A stretch of DNA of 12,986 nucleotides from Sphingomonadales bacterium. Lineage in GTDB: Bacteria > Pseudomonadota > Alphaproteobacteria > Sphingomonadales > Sphingomonadaceae. The stretch lies in assembly GCA_027489295.1 (NCBI GenBank), contig JAIYAA010000270.1, positions 1 through 12,986 of the forward strand, written 5' to 3'. The notes beneath the pieces were generated by a model. It did not search any database and had not been told where the DNA came from. It worked only from the letters and a program-made list of their open reading frames with translations. Shown here piece after piece: positions 1 through 6,216 of the stretch; position 1 is the first letter of the stretch, and every line of letters begins with the position of its first letter. Made by a program: the position numbers and the translations under genes.

Positions 1-9
1 AACGATCAA

Positions 10-66
10 GATGCCAGCCTACCCGCTCGGCTCCGCTGCGCTCCGCCTCCCGTCCAGGCTGGCATC
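10..66. repeat. 11-bp perfect inverted repeat at left edge
   Basis: GATGCCAGCCT at 10-20 is repeated as its exact reverse complement AGGCTGGCATC at 56-66, separated by 35 nt of C-rich sequence. It lies just beyond the broken 3' end of the serine recombinase remnant. It could be a hairpin or terminator-like structure at the edge of a mobile element, or half of a recombination site. There is no T-tract after either arm, so a simple Rho-independent terminator is not supported. Confidence 0.6.
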
Positions 67-77
67 GGAGGCGCGTA

Positions 78-383
78 TCAACTAACTATGCAACCGGACC
101 AGTCATCGCGGGCAGTCCAGGGCAAAGAGCGCCCGAGGCGATCAAGCTTCCAAACCACCAGTGTGTCACCTTCAGCCAGATAGCCGAGGCAGGCTTTAAG
201 GCCTGGGCGATCATCCCGCGCGCCGGAAGCCTTGTCGATATGAATGTGCCGCGGGTCGACACCCGCTGCGATCAACGCGTCACGCTGCAGATCCACCGAT
301 TGACGATCATCGGCGGACGCCACACGCATGTAGCGAACTGCCGAAGCGTGCCAGTCGCCGGATACGCGATCCGGGACCGGCAT
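78..383 (-). pseudogene. Serine recombinase (resolvase/invertase family), truncated remnant
   Basis: The 101-residue reading frame carries the N-terminal catalytic-domain signature of the resolvase/invertase family: YMRV near residue 18, then DLQRDAL, then the DKASGARDDRPGL block, and VVWKLDRLGRSLP around residues 75-88. After the LP of that last motif (near position 118) family similarity stops and 13 unrelated residues follow to a stop. The rest of the catalytic domain, the long helix and the DNA-binding helix-turn-helix are therefore missing; full-length relatives are about 180-200 aa. The nucleophile position in the YxRVS motif reads Val-Ala-Ser (codons GTG GCG TCC), so the serine expected directly after Val is Ala. 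The start of the native gene is unclear; the internal Met of YMRV or a codon upstream are both possible. It lies 13 bp downstream of the NmrA-like gene on the same strand. Presumably inactive. Confidence 0.8.
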
Positions 384-396
384 CTCCCAGTATCAT

Positions 397-1263
397 TCAG
401 GCGGCCGCCAACGCGGCAGCGGTTTCCCGATAGCTGTGCAGCGGGCGGCCGAGCATTGCGGTCAGGCGTTCGCGATCCCCATCGTCAGGGATCATGCCGT
501 CGCTGACATAGCGCTCCGCCATCAGGCGCATTTCATAAGCGGTCCAGCGCGGCAGAAAGGTCGCCATGTTCTGCTCGAACCCGCTGGGGTCATCACCGCC
601 ATAGACGACCGGACGGCCCAGCACGTCGAACCAGATCGCCGCCACGCTTTCGCCCGTGAGCGTATCGGGACCGACCAGGTTGATCGTCTCGATCGGCAGC
701 TTCTCGGGCGCGCGGTCGCGGCGCAGCAGTTCGAGCGCGGCGACCTCCGCAATGTCGCGGGTATCCACCATGGCGACGCCCTTGCTGCCGATCGGCATCG
801 GGTAGACGCCGTGCTGTAGGATGACGTCCTTCACCATCGCTTCGTTGTCGATGAAATAGGTCGGCCGCAGGATCGTCGCGCCGACATCCATCGCCGCCAG
901 CATCCGCTCGGCGCCCGACTTCACCGCGAAGTGCGGAACGTTGACCGCCCCGTCGGCGTCGAAGACCGACAGGTAGACGATCCGGTCCACCCCGGCCTCG
1001 CGGGCAAGATTGAGGGTGATGAGCGCTTGGGTGAATTCGTCGCCCGTCACCGCGTTCAGGAGGAACAGCGTGCGGACGCCCGCGAACGCGGCGCGCATGG
1101 CATCGATGTCCAGCAGGTCGCCCTGCGCGACCTCGACGCCGGCCGGAAAGGTGGCCTTGGCTGGATCGCGGGTAAGAACGCGGACCTGGGCATCGCGGGC
1201 GACGAGCTGGTCGACGACCTGGCGGCCGACACGGCCAGTGGCACCGGTTACGAGGATGGTCAT
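397..1263 (-). CDS. NmrA-like / atypical SDR NAD(P)-binding oxidoreductase
   Basis: This 288-aa protein begins MTILVTGATGRVG, a Rossmann nucleotide-binding motif with Gly7, Gly10 and Gly13, followed by an LTRDP segment near residues 30-34 whose Arg is typical of NADP(H) preference. It lacks the YxxxK pair of classical short-chain dehydrogenases, which is normal for the NmrA/HSCARG and QorB-like group; these act as quinone or other carbonyl reductases or as redox-sensing proteins. I start at the ATG at 1263 rather than an in-frame start further upstream, because AAGGAGA lies a few bases before it and the Rossmann strand begins immediately. It is transcribed divergently from a LysR-type gene starting at 1365, which is the probable regulator. 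Cytoplasmic; no signal or membrane segment. Substrate is unknown. Confidence 0.88.
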   Translation of the reverse strand: MTILVTGATGRVGRQVVDQLVARDAQVRVLTRDPAKATFPAGVEVAQGDLLDIDAMRAAFAGVRTLFLLNAVTGDEFTQALITLNLAREAGVDRIVYLSVFDADGAVNVPHFAVKSGAERMLAAMDVGATILRPTYFIDNEAMVKDVILQHGVYPMPIGSKGVAMVDTRDIAEVAALELLRRDRAPEKLPIETINLVGPDTLTGESVAAIWFDVLGRPVVYGGDDPSGFEQNMATFLPRWTAYEMRLMAERYVSDGMIPDDGDRERLTAMLGRPLHSYRETAAALAAA

Positions 1264-1300
1264 GGAATTTCTCCTTGGGTCTTGCTGACCCGAGGAAGAT

Positions 1301-1317
1301 GCGTGATCCATGCACGC
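1301..1317. promoter_or_regulatory. Candidate LysR operator between NmrA-like gene and LysR gene
   Basis: GCGTG at 1301-1305 and CACGC at 1313-1317 form a 5-bp inverted repeat with a 7-nt spacer, in the 101-bp gap between the two divergent starts. LysR proteins usually bind such short dyads next to the promoter they control. It does not fit the strict T-N11-A form, so this is only a candidate. Confidence 0.35.
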
Positions 1318-1364
1318 GCAAATAGACCCGCATTCTGGACAAACCGTCTCACTGGTGGAACACA

Positions 1365-2258
1365 ATGGACCTGCTCGCCCTCGCCGATTTCACGCTGGTC
1401 GCGCGCCATGGCGGCTTCGGCAAAGCGGCGCGCGCCGCCCGCCGGCCCAAGGCGACGCTCTCGCGCCGCGTGTCCGATTTGGAGGCGGCGCTCGACCTGC
1501 GGCTTTTTGAGCGAGGGCAACGCGACCTGAAGCTGACCGAGGAGGGGCGGGCGTTGTTCGAGCGCGCTGGCGCGCTGCTGGCCGAGCTGGAAGAGACGAC
1601 CGCGGCCATCGCGCAGGGCAGCGCGCGCGTGCGGGGGCGCTTGCGGATCAGCGCGCCGCTGCTCTTCTCGCAGACGGCGATGGGGCGGCTGGCAGCCGGT
1701 TTCGCGCGGCGATACCCCGAGGTCCGGCTGGAGGTCACCGCCGACGATCGCGCGGTGGACATGATCGAGGAGGGTTATGATCTGGTGCTCCGCGTTGATC
1801 CGGCTGCCGATGATGCGCTGGTCGGTCGGCCGTTCCTGCACGATCGGCTGGTGGTGGTGACGAGCGCGCGATTGGCGCTGCCGGAAGGCGGCGCGGTTCC
1901 CGCCGTGGTCCGCGGCGGCGATCGGGCGCGGAACTGGACGGTCACGGGCACGGACGGCGCACGCGAGATCGCGATCGATCCGGTGCTGCGGCTGTCGTCG
2001 CTGGTGATGATCCGCGATGCGGTCCGGGCCGGGGGCGGGGCGGCGCGGCTGCCGCTATCGCTGGTCAGCCGCGATATTGCTGCGAAGCGGCTGAAATGGT
2101 GGGGCGATGTGGCGGGTTCGGACATCGCCTTGTGGGCGCTATACCCATCGCGCCGCCTGCTGAGCGCCAGAGTGTCGGCGTTTCTCGACGTGCTGCGCGA
2201 GGCTTTCCCCAATGGAACGCCGGAAGAGCTGGCCGCCTATCTAGACGACCAGCCCTGA
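1365..2258 (+). CDS. LysR-family transcriptional regulator
   Basis: This 297-aa protein has the LysR layout: an N-terminal winged helix-turn-helix (about residues 1-60, with FGKAARAARRPKATLSRRV as the helix-turn-helix and LFERG following), then a periplasmic-binding-protein-like effector domain beginning around residue 90 (RGRLRISAPLLF). The length is typical. The start is supported by GGTGG 6 nt upstream and by the usual LysR N-terminus. It is divergent from the NmrA-like reductase gene across 101 bp, the classical arrangement in which a LysR protein controls its neighbour and itself in response to a small effector. The carboxy-terminal end carries a short extension after the effector domain. 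Its stop is only 19 bp from the stop of the convergent SDR gene. The effector is unknown. Confidence 0.92.
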   Translation: MDLLALADFTLVARHGGFGKAARAARRPKATLSRRVSDLEAALDLRLFERGQRDLKLTEEGRALFERAGALLAELEETTAAIAQGSARVRGRLRISAPLLFSQTAMGRLAAGFARRYPEVRLEVTADDRAVDMIEEGYDLVLRVDPAADDALVGRPFLHDRLVVVTSARLALPEGGAVPAVVRGGDRARNWTVTGTDGAREIAIDPVLRLSSLVMIRDAVRAGGGAARLPLSLVSRDIAAKRLKWWGDVAGSDIALWALYPSRRLLSARVSAFLDVLREAFPNGTPEELAAYLDDQP

Positions 2259-2277
2259 CCGGGTCGGAAGCGTCGTC

Positions 2278-3012
2278 TTACGCCGTTGCGCCGCCATCGA
2301 TGTTGAGCGTCGTGCCGGTGATGTAGCTGGCATCCGGCCCAGCGAGGAACGCGACCGCACCCGCGATCTCCTCGACCTTGCCATAGCGCCCGAGCGGGAT
2401 GGCGCTCAGGACCTGCCCGGCAAACTCGCTGTCGGCCGGGTTCATGTCGGTGTCGATCGGCCCCGGCTGGACGGTGTTGACCAGGATGTTGCGGGCCGCG
2501 AGGTCCTTCGCCCAGCCGCGAGCCAGGGCCGCAACCGCTGCCTTGGTCGCGCTGTAGACCGTGGTCGCGGGGAAGGCCATCTCGCCCGAAATGCTGCCGA
2601 TCAGGATGATCCGCCCGCCGTCGCGAAGGTGCGGCAGCGCCGCGCGCGTGCCGACATGCAGGCCCTTCACGTTGACGGCGAACTGGCGATCATAGGTTTC
2701 GTCGGTGTCGTCGGCGACGGTCGAGAACTCCGCCACACCCGCATTGTGGACGAGGATGTCGATCCCGCCCAGGGCGGCGGCCGCCTGTTCGACCCCGGCG
2801 CGCTGCGAGGCCGGATCGGCGGCATTGGCCTGGAAGGCGAAGGCGGTGCCGCCTGCGCTTTCGATCGCGGCCACGGTGGCGTCGGCTGCCGCCTTGTTGC
2901 CGGCATAGGTGATCGCGACCGCCGCGCCATCGGCCGCCAGCCGCTTGGCGATCGCGGCGCCGATTCCGCGCGATCCGCCGGTGACGAGTGCCTTTTTGCC
3001 CTGAAGTGACAT
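2278..3012 (-). CDS. Classical SDR oxidoreductase (FabG-like)
   Basis: This 244-aa protein is a classical short-chain dehydrogenase/reductase. The cofactor motif TGGSRGIG is at residues 11-18, HNAGV at 89-93, Asn114, Ser140, and the YSATK catalytic motif with Tyr153 and Lys157; the complete Asn-Ser-Tyr-Lys tetrad is present. The C-terminal ITGTTLNIDGG is typical of FabG-like members that reduce a carbonyl with NAD(P)H. The ATG at 3012 is chosen because an AGGAAG Shine-Dalgarno sequence precedes it and the Rossmann fold begins right after; a longer in-frame version adds 11 residues with no family support. It faces an ArsR-type regulator gene across a gap holding a strong inverted repeat. Family membership does not give the substrate, so a role in fatty acid synthesis should not be assumed. 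Confidence 0.92.
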   Translation of the reverse strand: MSLQGKKALVTGGSRGIGAAIAKRLAADGAAVAITYAGNKAAADATVAAIESAGGTAFAFQANAADPASQRAGVEQAAAALGGIDILVHNAGVAEFSTVADDTDETYDRQFAVNVKGLHVGTRAALPHLRDGGRIILIGSISGEMAFPATTVYSATKAAVAALARGWAKDLAARNILVNTVQPGPIDTDMNPADSEFAGQVLSAIPLGRYGKVEEIAGAVAFLAGPDASYITGTTLNIDGGATA

Positions 3013-3101
3013 GTGGATACTTCCTAAGATGTGGCCCGCGATCACGGCGTCGTGCGCTGTCGGCAGCCGGGATATGGCGCGATGGTTCTACATTTCAACA
3101 T

Positions 3102-3126
3102 TCCCGAACTATTAAATTTATCGGGA
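3102..3126. promoter_or_regulatory. Candidate ArsR operator in SDR/ArsR divergent gap
   Basis: TCCCGA (3102-3107) and TCGGGA (3121-3126) form a perfect inverted repeat around an A/T-rich core that itself contains the palindrome TAAATTTA (3113-3120). It lies 17 bp before the regulator ATG and just upstream of a possible minus-strand promoter for the SDR gene (TTGAAA at 3093-3098, CATATC at 3071-3076, spacer 16). ArsR proteins bind imperfect inverted repeats of this size and usually repress their own promoter. Confidence 0.55.
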
Positions 3127-3143
3127 CGCCCTATATCGGTTTT

Positions 3144-3455
3144 ATGGCCCGCTTCACCCACCCTCGGCTGGAAGACGTTCCGCTCGACCTGGCGCTGCAC
3201 GCGCTGGCCGATCCCAATCGGCTGGAGATGGTCGCGCGGCTGGCGGCTGCCGAACGGTTGCGCTGTTCGGATGCCGCGCCCTGCGAAGCCATCCCCAAAA
3301 GCACCTTGTCCAATCACCTCAAGCTGCTCCGCGCCGCGGGGCTGATCGAGACGACCCAAGTGGGGCGCGAGATGATCAATAGCCTGCGGCGATCCGAGTT
3401 CGATCGCCGCTTCCCGGGATTGCTGGACGCGGTGCTCGCCAACCGGCCTGTCTGA
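3144..3455 (+). CDS. ArsR-family winged helix-turn-helix regulator
   Basis: This 103-aa protein has ArsR-family size and fold: LHALADPNRLEMVARL (helices 1-2), then a recognition helix region KSTLSNHLKLLRAAGLI, then the wing TTQVGREMINSL. The classical arsenic-binding motif ELCVCDL is absent. Instead there is a Cys pair in CSDAAPCEAIPKS, directly before the recognition helix. I use the ATG at 3144, where the family N-terminus begins; a start further upstream would make an unrelated N-terminal extension running through the SDR promoter. It is divergent from the SDR gene and probably represses it and itself from the inverted repeat at 3102-3126. Its stop codon directly abuts the stop of the convergent aldo-keto reductase gene. 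The inducer is unknown; sensing of oxidants or electrophiles through the Cys pair is only an inference. Confidence 0.88.
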   Translation: MARFTHPRLEDVPLDLALHALADPNRLEMVARLAAAERLRCSDAAPCEAIPKSTLSNHLKLLRAAGLIETTQVGREMINSLRRSEFDRRFPGLLDAVLANRPV

Positions 3456-4316
3456 TCACCTGCCGATCGCGTCGAGGCTGGTCACGGCGTCCGCAGGGAG
3501 CTCTAGCGAGGCAGCGGCGAGATTTTCGTGGATATGCGCCACCGACGACGTGCCCGGGATGAGCAGGATGTTGGGCGATCGCTGGAGCAGCCAGGCAAGC
3601 GCGACCTGCATCGGCGTCGCGTCGAGCGCAGCTGCAACGTCGGACAGTGCCGCCGATTGCAACGGGCTGAAGCCGCCGAGCGGAAAGAAGGGGACATAGG
3701 CGACGCCCTCCGCCGCCAGCGCATCGACAAAGGCGTCGTCGTCGCGGTGGGCGAGGTTGTACTGGTTCTGGACGCAGACGATGTCTGCGATTTCCCGGGC
3801 TTCCTCGAACTGCGTGCGCGTCACGTTGCTGAGCCCGATATGGCGCACCAGCCCTTGCCGCTGCAGGTCGGCCAATACCTTGAGCGGCGCGGCCAGTGAT
3901 CCCTCGGCCGGGCCGTGGACGTCGAACATTAGGCGGAGATTGACGACATCCAGCGCCTCCAGCCCGAGATTCTCGAGATTGTCGTCGACGGCGCGCGCCA
4001 GTTCGTCCGGCGCGAACGCCGGCCCCCAGGACGCATCGTCCCCCCGGCGCGCGCCGATCTTGGTGACAATAAGCAGGTCCTGCGGATAGGGCGACAGTGC
4101 CTCGCGGATCAGCCGGTTGGTGACGTGCGGGCCGTAGAAATCGCTGGTGTCGAGGTGGTTCACCCCCGCCCCGATCGCCGCGCGAAGCACGGCCAAGGCC
4201 TGGTCTTGGTCGCGCGGGGGCCCGAACACGCCGGGCCCGGCGAGTTGCATCGCGCCGTAGCCGAGCCGCTTCACATTGCGCCCGGCGAACGCATAGGTAC
4301 CTGCTTGGTCGATCAT
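3456..4316 (-). CDS. pdxI: Aldo/keto reductase, YdbC/PdxI (pyridoxal reductase)-like
   Basis: This 286-aa protein is an aldo/keto reductase. From memory its sequence follows E. coli YdbC, identified as the NADPH-dependent pyridoxal reductase PdxI, almost throughout: RLGYGAMQLAGPGVFGPPRD near residues 17-36, LDTSDFYGPHVTN at 55-67, IVTKIGARRG at 83-92, HGPAEGS at 134-140, HIGLSN at 159-164 and a long LLQRSPNILLIPGTSSVAH stretch at 244-261. Asp56, Tyr61 and Lys86 of the usual tetrad are present; the position of the usual catalytic His (after LDVVNLRLM) appears to be Phe131, a feature I believe this subfamily shares. The ATG at 4316 follows AAAGGAGA. It is divergent from a LysR gene at 4408, which probably regulates it. 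Reaction expected: pyridoxal to pyridoxine; other small aldehydes are possible. The symbol is by similarity only. Confidence 0.88.
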   Translation of the reverse strand: MIDQAGTYAFAGRNVKRLGYGAMQLAGPGVFGPPRDQDQALAVLRAAIGAGVNHLDTSDFYGPHVTNRLIREALSPYPQDLLIVTKIGARRGDDASWGPAFAPDELARAVDDNLENLGLEALDVVNLRLMFDVHGPAEGSLAAPLKVLADLQRQGLVRHIGLSNVTRTQFEEAREIADIVCVQNQYNLAHRDDDAFVDALAAEGVAYVPFFPLGGFSPLQSAALSDVAAALDATPMQVALAWLLQRSPNILLIPGTSSVAHIHENLAAASLELPADAVTSLDAIGR

Positions 4317-4407
4317 CCGAATTCTCCTTTGCTGAGCGGGAGATACGGCTTGCGACGGATCGCGATAAGTTGGAGGGATCTGCACGGGCTGTACGGATAT
4401 TCGAACA

Positions 4408-5304
4408 ATGAAGGCCGATCTTGCGGATCTCCACGCATTCCTGGCGGTCGCGCAGGCGCGCGGCTTTCGCGATGCGGCGCGTGCCATCGGATCGAGCGCA
4501 TCGACGCTGAGCGAGGCGGTGCGGCGGCTGGAGGCGCGGCTGGGCGTACGGCTGCTCCATCGCAGCACGCGCAGTGTGACGCCTACCGAGGCGGGGGCCC
4601 GGCTCATCGAGCGGCTGGCCCCGGCGCTGGGCGAGGTCGAGGCAGCGCTCGACGTCGTCAACCTGTTCCGCGACCGACCGGCGGGCATGCTGCGGCTCAA
4701 CGTGCCGGTGAGCGCAGCACGGCTCGTGTTGCCGCCCATCCTGCCGGGCTTCCTTGCCGCCTATCCCGATATCCGCGTCGAGATCGTCGCCGAGGACGGC
4801 TTCGTCGACGTGGTGGGGTCGGGGTGCGACGCGGGGATTCGCTATGACGAACGGCTGGAACAGGACATGATCGCGGTGCCGATCGGCCCGCGCGTGCAGC
4901 GCTTCGCAACCGCGGCGGCACCGTCATATCTCGACGCGCGCGGGCGGCCGACCCACCCACGCGACCTGCTCGACCATGCCTGCCTTTGCGGCCGCTTTAC
5001 CAGCGGCGCGCTGACCAGCCCCTGGGAGTTCGAGCGCGGCGCAGAGATCGTGCGGATCGAACCGCAGGGGCCGCTTATCGCCAGCGTCGCCGGCGCAGTG
5101 GATCTGCTGGTTGATGTGGCGGCCGCGGGCGGGGGTATCCTTCACCTGTTCGAGGACTGGCTGCGTCCGGCGCTGGACAACGGCTTGCTGGAACCCGTGC
5201 TGCCGGATTGGTGGCAGTCGTTTTCGGGCCCCTTTCTATATTACTCCGGTCGTCGTCTCGTGCCGCCGCCGCTTCGCGCCCTTCTTGACTTTATTCGTCG
5301 CTAG
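4408..5304 (+). CDS. LysR-family transcriptional regulator
   Basis: This 298-aa protein starts with a typical LysR helix-turn-helix (DLHAFLAVAQARGFRDAARAIG, then STLSEAVRRLEARLGVRLLHRSTRS, residues about 5-58) and PTEAGARL. The effector domain begins near GMLRLNVPVSAARLVLPPIL. This is the group that acts as single-copy local regulators of adjacent oxidoreductase genes. It faces the PdxI-like reductase gene across 91 bp. That gap contains a short GCGA-N4-TCGC dyad at 4352-4363 as a weak operator candidate. No convincing Shine-Dalgarno sequence is close to the ATG (a GGAGGG lies about 30 nt upstream), so translation may be weak or the transcript leaderless; the start is nonetheless the best fit to family N-termini. 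It does not resemble its LysR neighbour at 1365 closely enough to suggest a recent duplication. Confidence 0.9.
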   Translation: MKADLADLHAFLAVAQARGFRDAARAIGSSASTLSEAVRRLEARLGVRLLHRSTRSVTPTEAGARLIERLAPALGEVEAALDVVNLFRDRPAGMLRLNVPVSAARLVLPPILPGFLAAYPDIRVEIVAEDGFVDVVGSGCDAGIRYDERLEQDMIAVPIGPRVQRFATAAAPSYLDARGRPTHPRDLLDHACLCGRFTSGALTSPWEFERGAEIVRIEPQGPLIASVAGAVDLLVDVAAAGGGILHLFEDWLRPALDNGLLEPVLPDWWQSFSGPFLYYSGRRLVPPPLRALLDFIRR

Positions 5305-5763
5305 CCAACTGCCGAACGCACAGATGAAGGTATTTGCTTTTTTTCTCGGCCTTATGGGATGCCGAGACCGTGTCCGCTCCCGGGTTCGCGTCGCTGGAGC
5401 AGCTAATGGCGTGTCGCAGCTCGTCTCTCAAACCCGTACGCCTGCGACCGGCCCAGTTTAACCCATTCGTCTTTCGAGTCGAACGCGCCGATAATTGCCT
5501 TTTGAAGAATTTGCCGTTCGACGCGGCGCAGGTGGCCGACGGCTTCGTTTCCAGCACGAGCCGGCAGCTCCCGACCAATATGCGCCATTCCGACACACTG
5601 GCCATAACGACCGCTCGCGTCAAAACTCGTCATTGGCAGCGCTGATAGCGGCTCTTTTGCTCCCGCCTATCATCTAACATCCTTGATCATGCTCGCACTT
5701 CGAACAACTGCCGTTATAAGTGACTGAACGTCACCGGGCGAAGCCAGAGAGATCGGGGGTCGG
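5305..5763. other. 459-bp gap without a convincing gene
   Basis: Short open frames exist on both strands (plus 5334-5645, minus 5403-5633) but none has a recognisable family, good start or conserved-looking composition. The stretch is less G/C-rich at coding positions than the genes to its left. It contains the hairpin at 5344-5367, a recurrent 29-bp motif at 5609-5637 and an inverted repeat TGATAG/CTATCA at 5643-5672. It is probably decayed or repeat-derived intergenic DNA. Confidence 0.5.
5344..5367. repeat. Hairpin downstream of LysR gene
   Basis: TCTCGGC (5344-5350) and GCCGAGA (5361-5367) form a perfect 7-bp stem with a 10-nt loop, 39 bp after the LysR stop. The T-run lies before the stem on the plus strand (about 5337-5344), not after it, so it does not match a standard intrinsic terminator. 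It may still act as a 3'-end structure. Confidence 0.45.
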
Positions 5764-6078
5764 GTGGGAGCTTCATTTCCCCATGGTACAGTTCACGCTG
5801 CGCCGGATGATCTTCAAACAGCTGTTCGCGCTGATCCTGCAACATTTTCGCTTTGGGAAGGGCTGACGCCGCTAGGGCGCAACGAATTCATCTGCTGGGT
5901 TGAAGACGCGAAACAGCCTGCGACGCGCCAACGACGCATTCAGCGAACTCGCGAAGAATTGTTGCAGGGAAAGAAGCGGCCTTGCTGCTGGGCAGGTTGC
6001 ATTCACCGGACGGACAAGCCTCCAAGCAGATGGCAGCAGGCAGTCCTGATAGACGGCAAACACAAAATCCGTGAGTGA
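5764..6078 (+). CDS. YdeI/OmdA-family small protein
   Basis: This 104-aa frame matches the YdeI / OmpD-associated (OmdA, bacteriocin-protection) family along most of its length: APDDLQTAVRADPATFSLWEGLTPLGRNEFICWVEDAKQP with the characteristic W..LTP..RNE..CWV pattern (residues about 13-50), then RQRRIQRTREEL and the Cys-rich KRPCCWAGCIHR near residue 70-82, the hallmark end of the family. A further 22 or so residues (TDKPPSRW onward) extend beyond the usual terminus. The start is probably the GTG at 5764, with GGGGG shortly upstream; a later start would cut the domain. No neighbour on the same strand is close enough to form an operon; the cupin gene begins 138 bp downstream. In enterobacteria YdeI is linked to antimicrobial-peptide and stress resistance, which cannot be transferred safely to this short protein. 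Confidence 0.72.
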   Translation: MGASFPHGTVHAAPDDLQTAVRADPATFSLWEGLTPLGRNEFICWVEDAKQPATRQRRIQRTREELLQGKKRPCCWAGCIHRTDKPPSRWQQAVLIDGKHKIRE

Positions 6079-6216
6079 CCGGCTAGGACTGATGCTCACC
6101 TCGCCAATCTTGAGAATTTGCAGCTCGCTCCCGCCCAACTGGCGACAGAATCGCGACTTGTGATTGTTTTCGAATGGGATCATGCTTTGCATGGGCGATC
6201 AATGTGGGGTGATCTG

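Noticed and set aside
593..1342. 249-aa open frame antisense-phase to the NmrA-like gene
   Set aside because: It is Arg/Pro-rich, has no family motifs and overlaps a complete Rossmann-fold gene on the same strand; it is a high-GC shadow.
1260..1841. 193-aa minus-strand frame over the divergent gap and LysR gene
   Set aside because: It overlaps the LysR helix-turn-helix coding region and the promoter gap, with no recognisable domain.
3376..4560. 394-aa minus-strand frame over the aldo-keto reductase gene
   Set aside because: It is in the wrong frame relative to the clear PdxI-like protein and is low-complexity Arg-rich.
4317..4739. N-terminal extension of the aldo-keto reductase frame up to 4739
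   Set aside because: The extension would run through the divergent promoter and the LysR coding region; a good ribosome binding site and the family N-terminus place the start at 4316.
5344..5367. Intrinsic terminator for the LysR gene
   Set aside because: The stem is good but the T-run is upstream of it on the plus strand, and an A-run follows on the minus strand, so it lacks the required U-tract in either direction.
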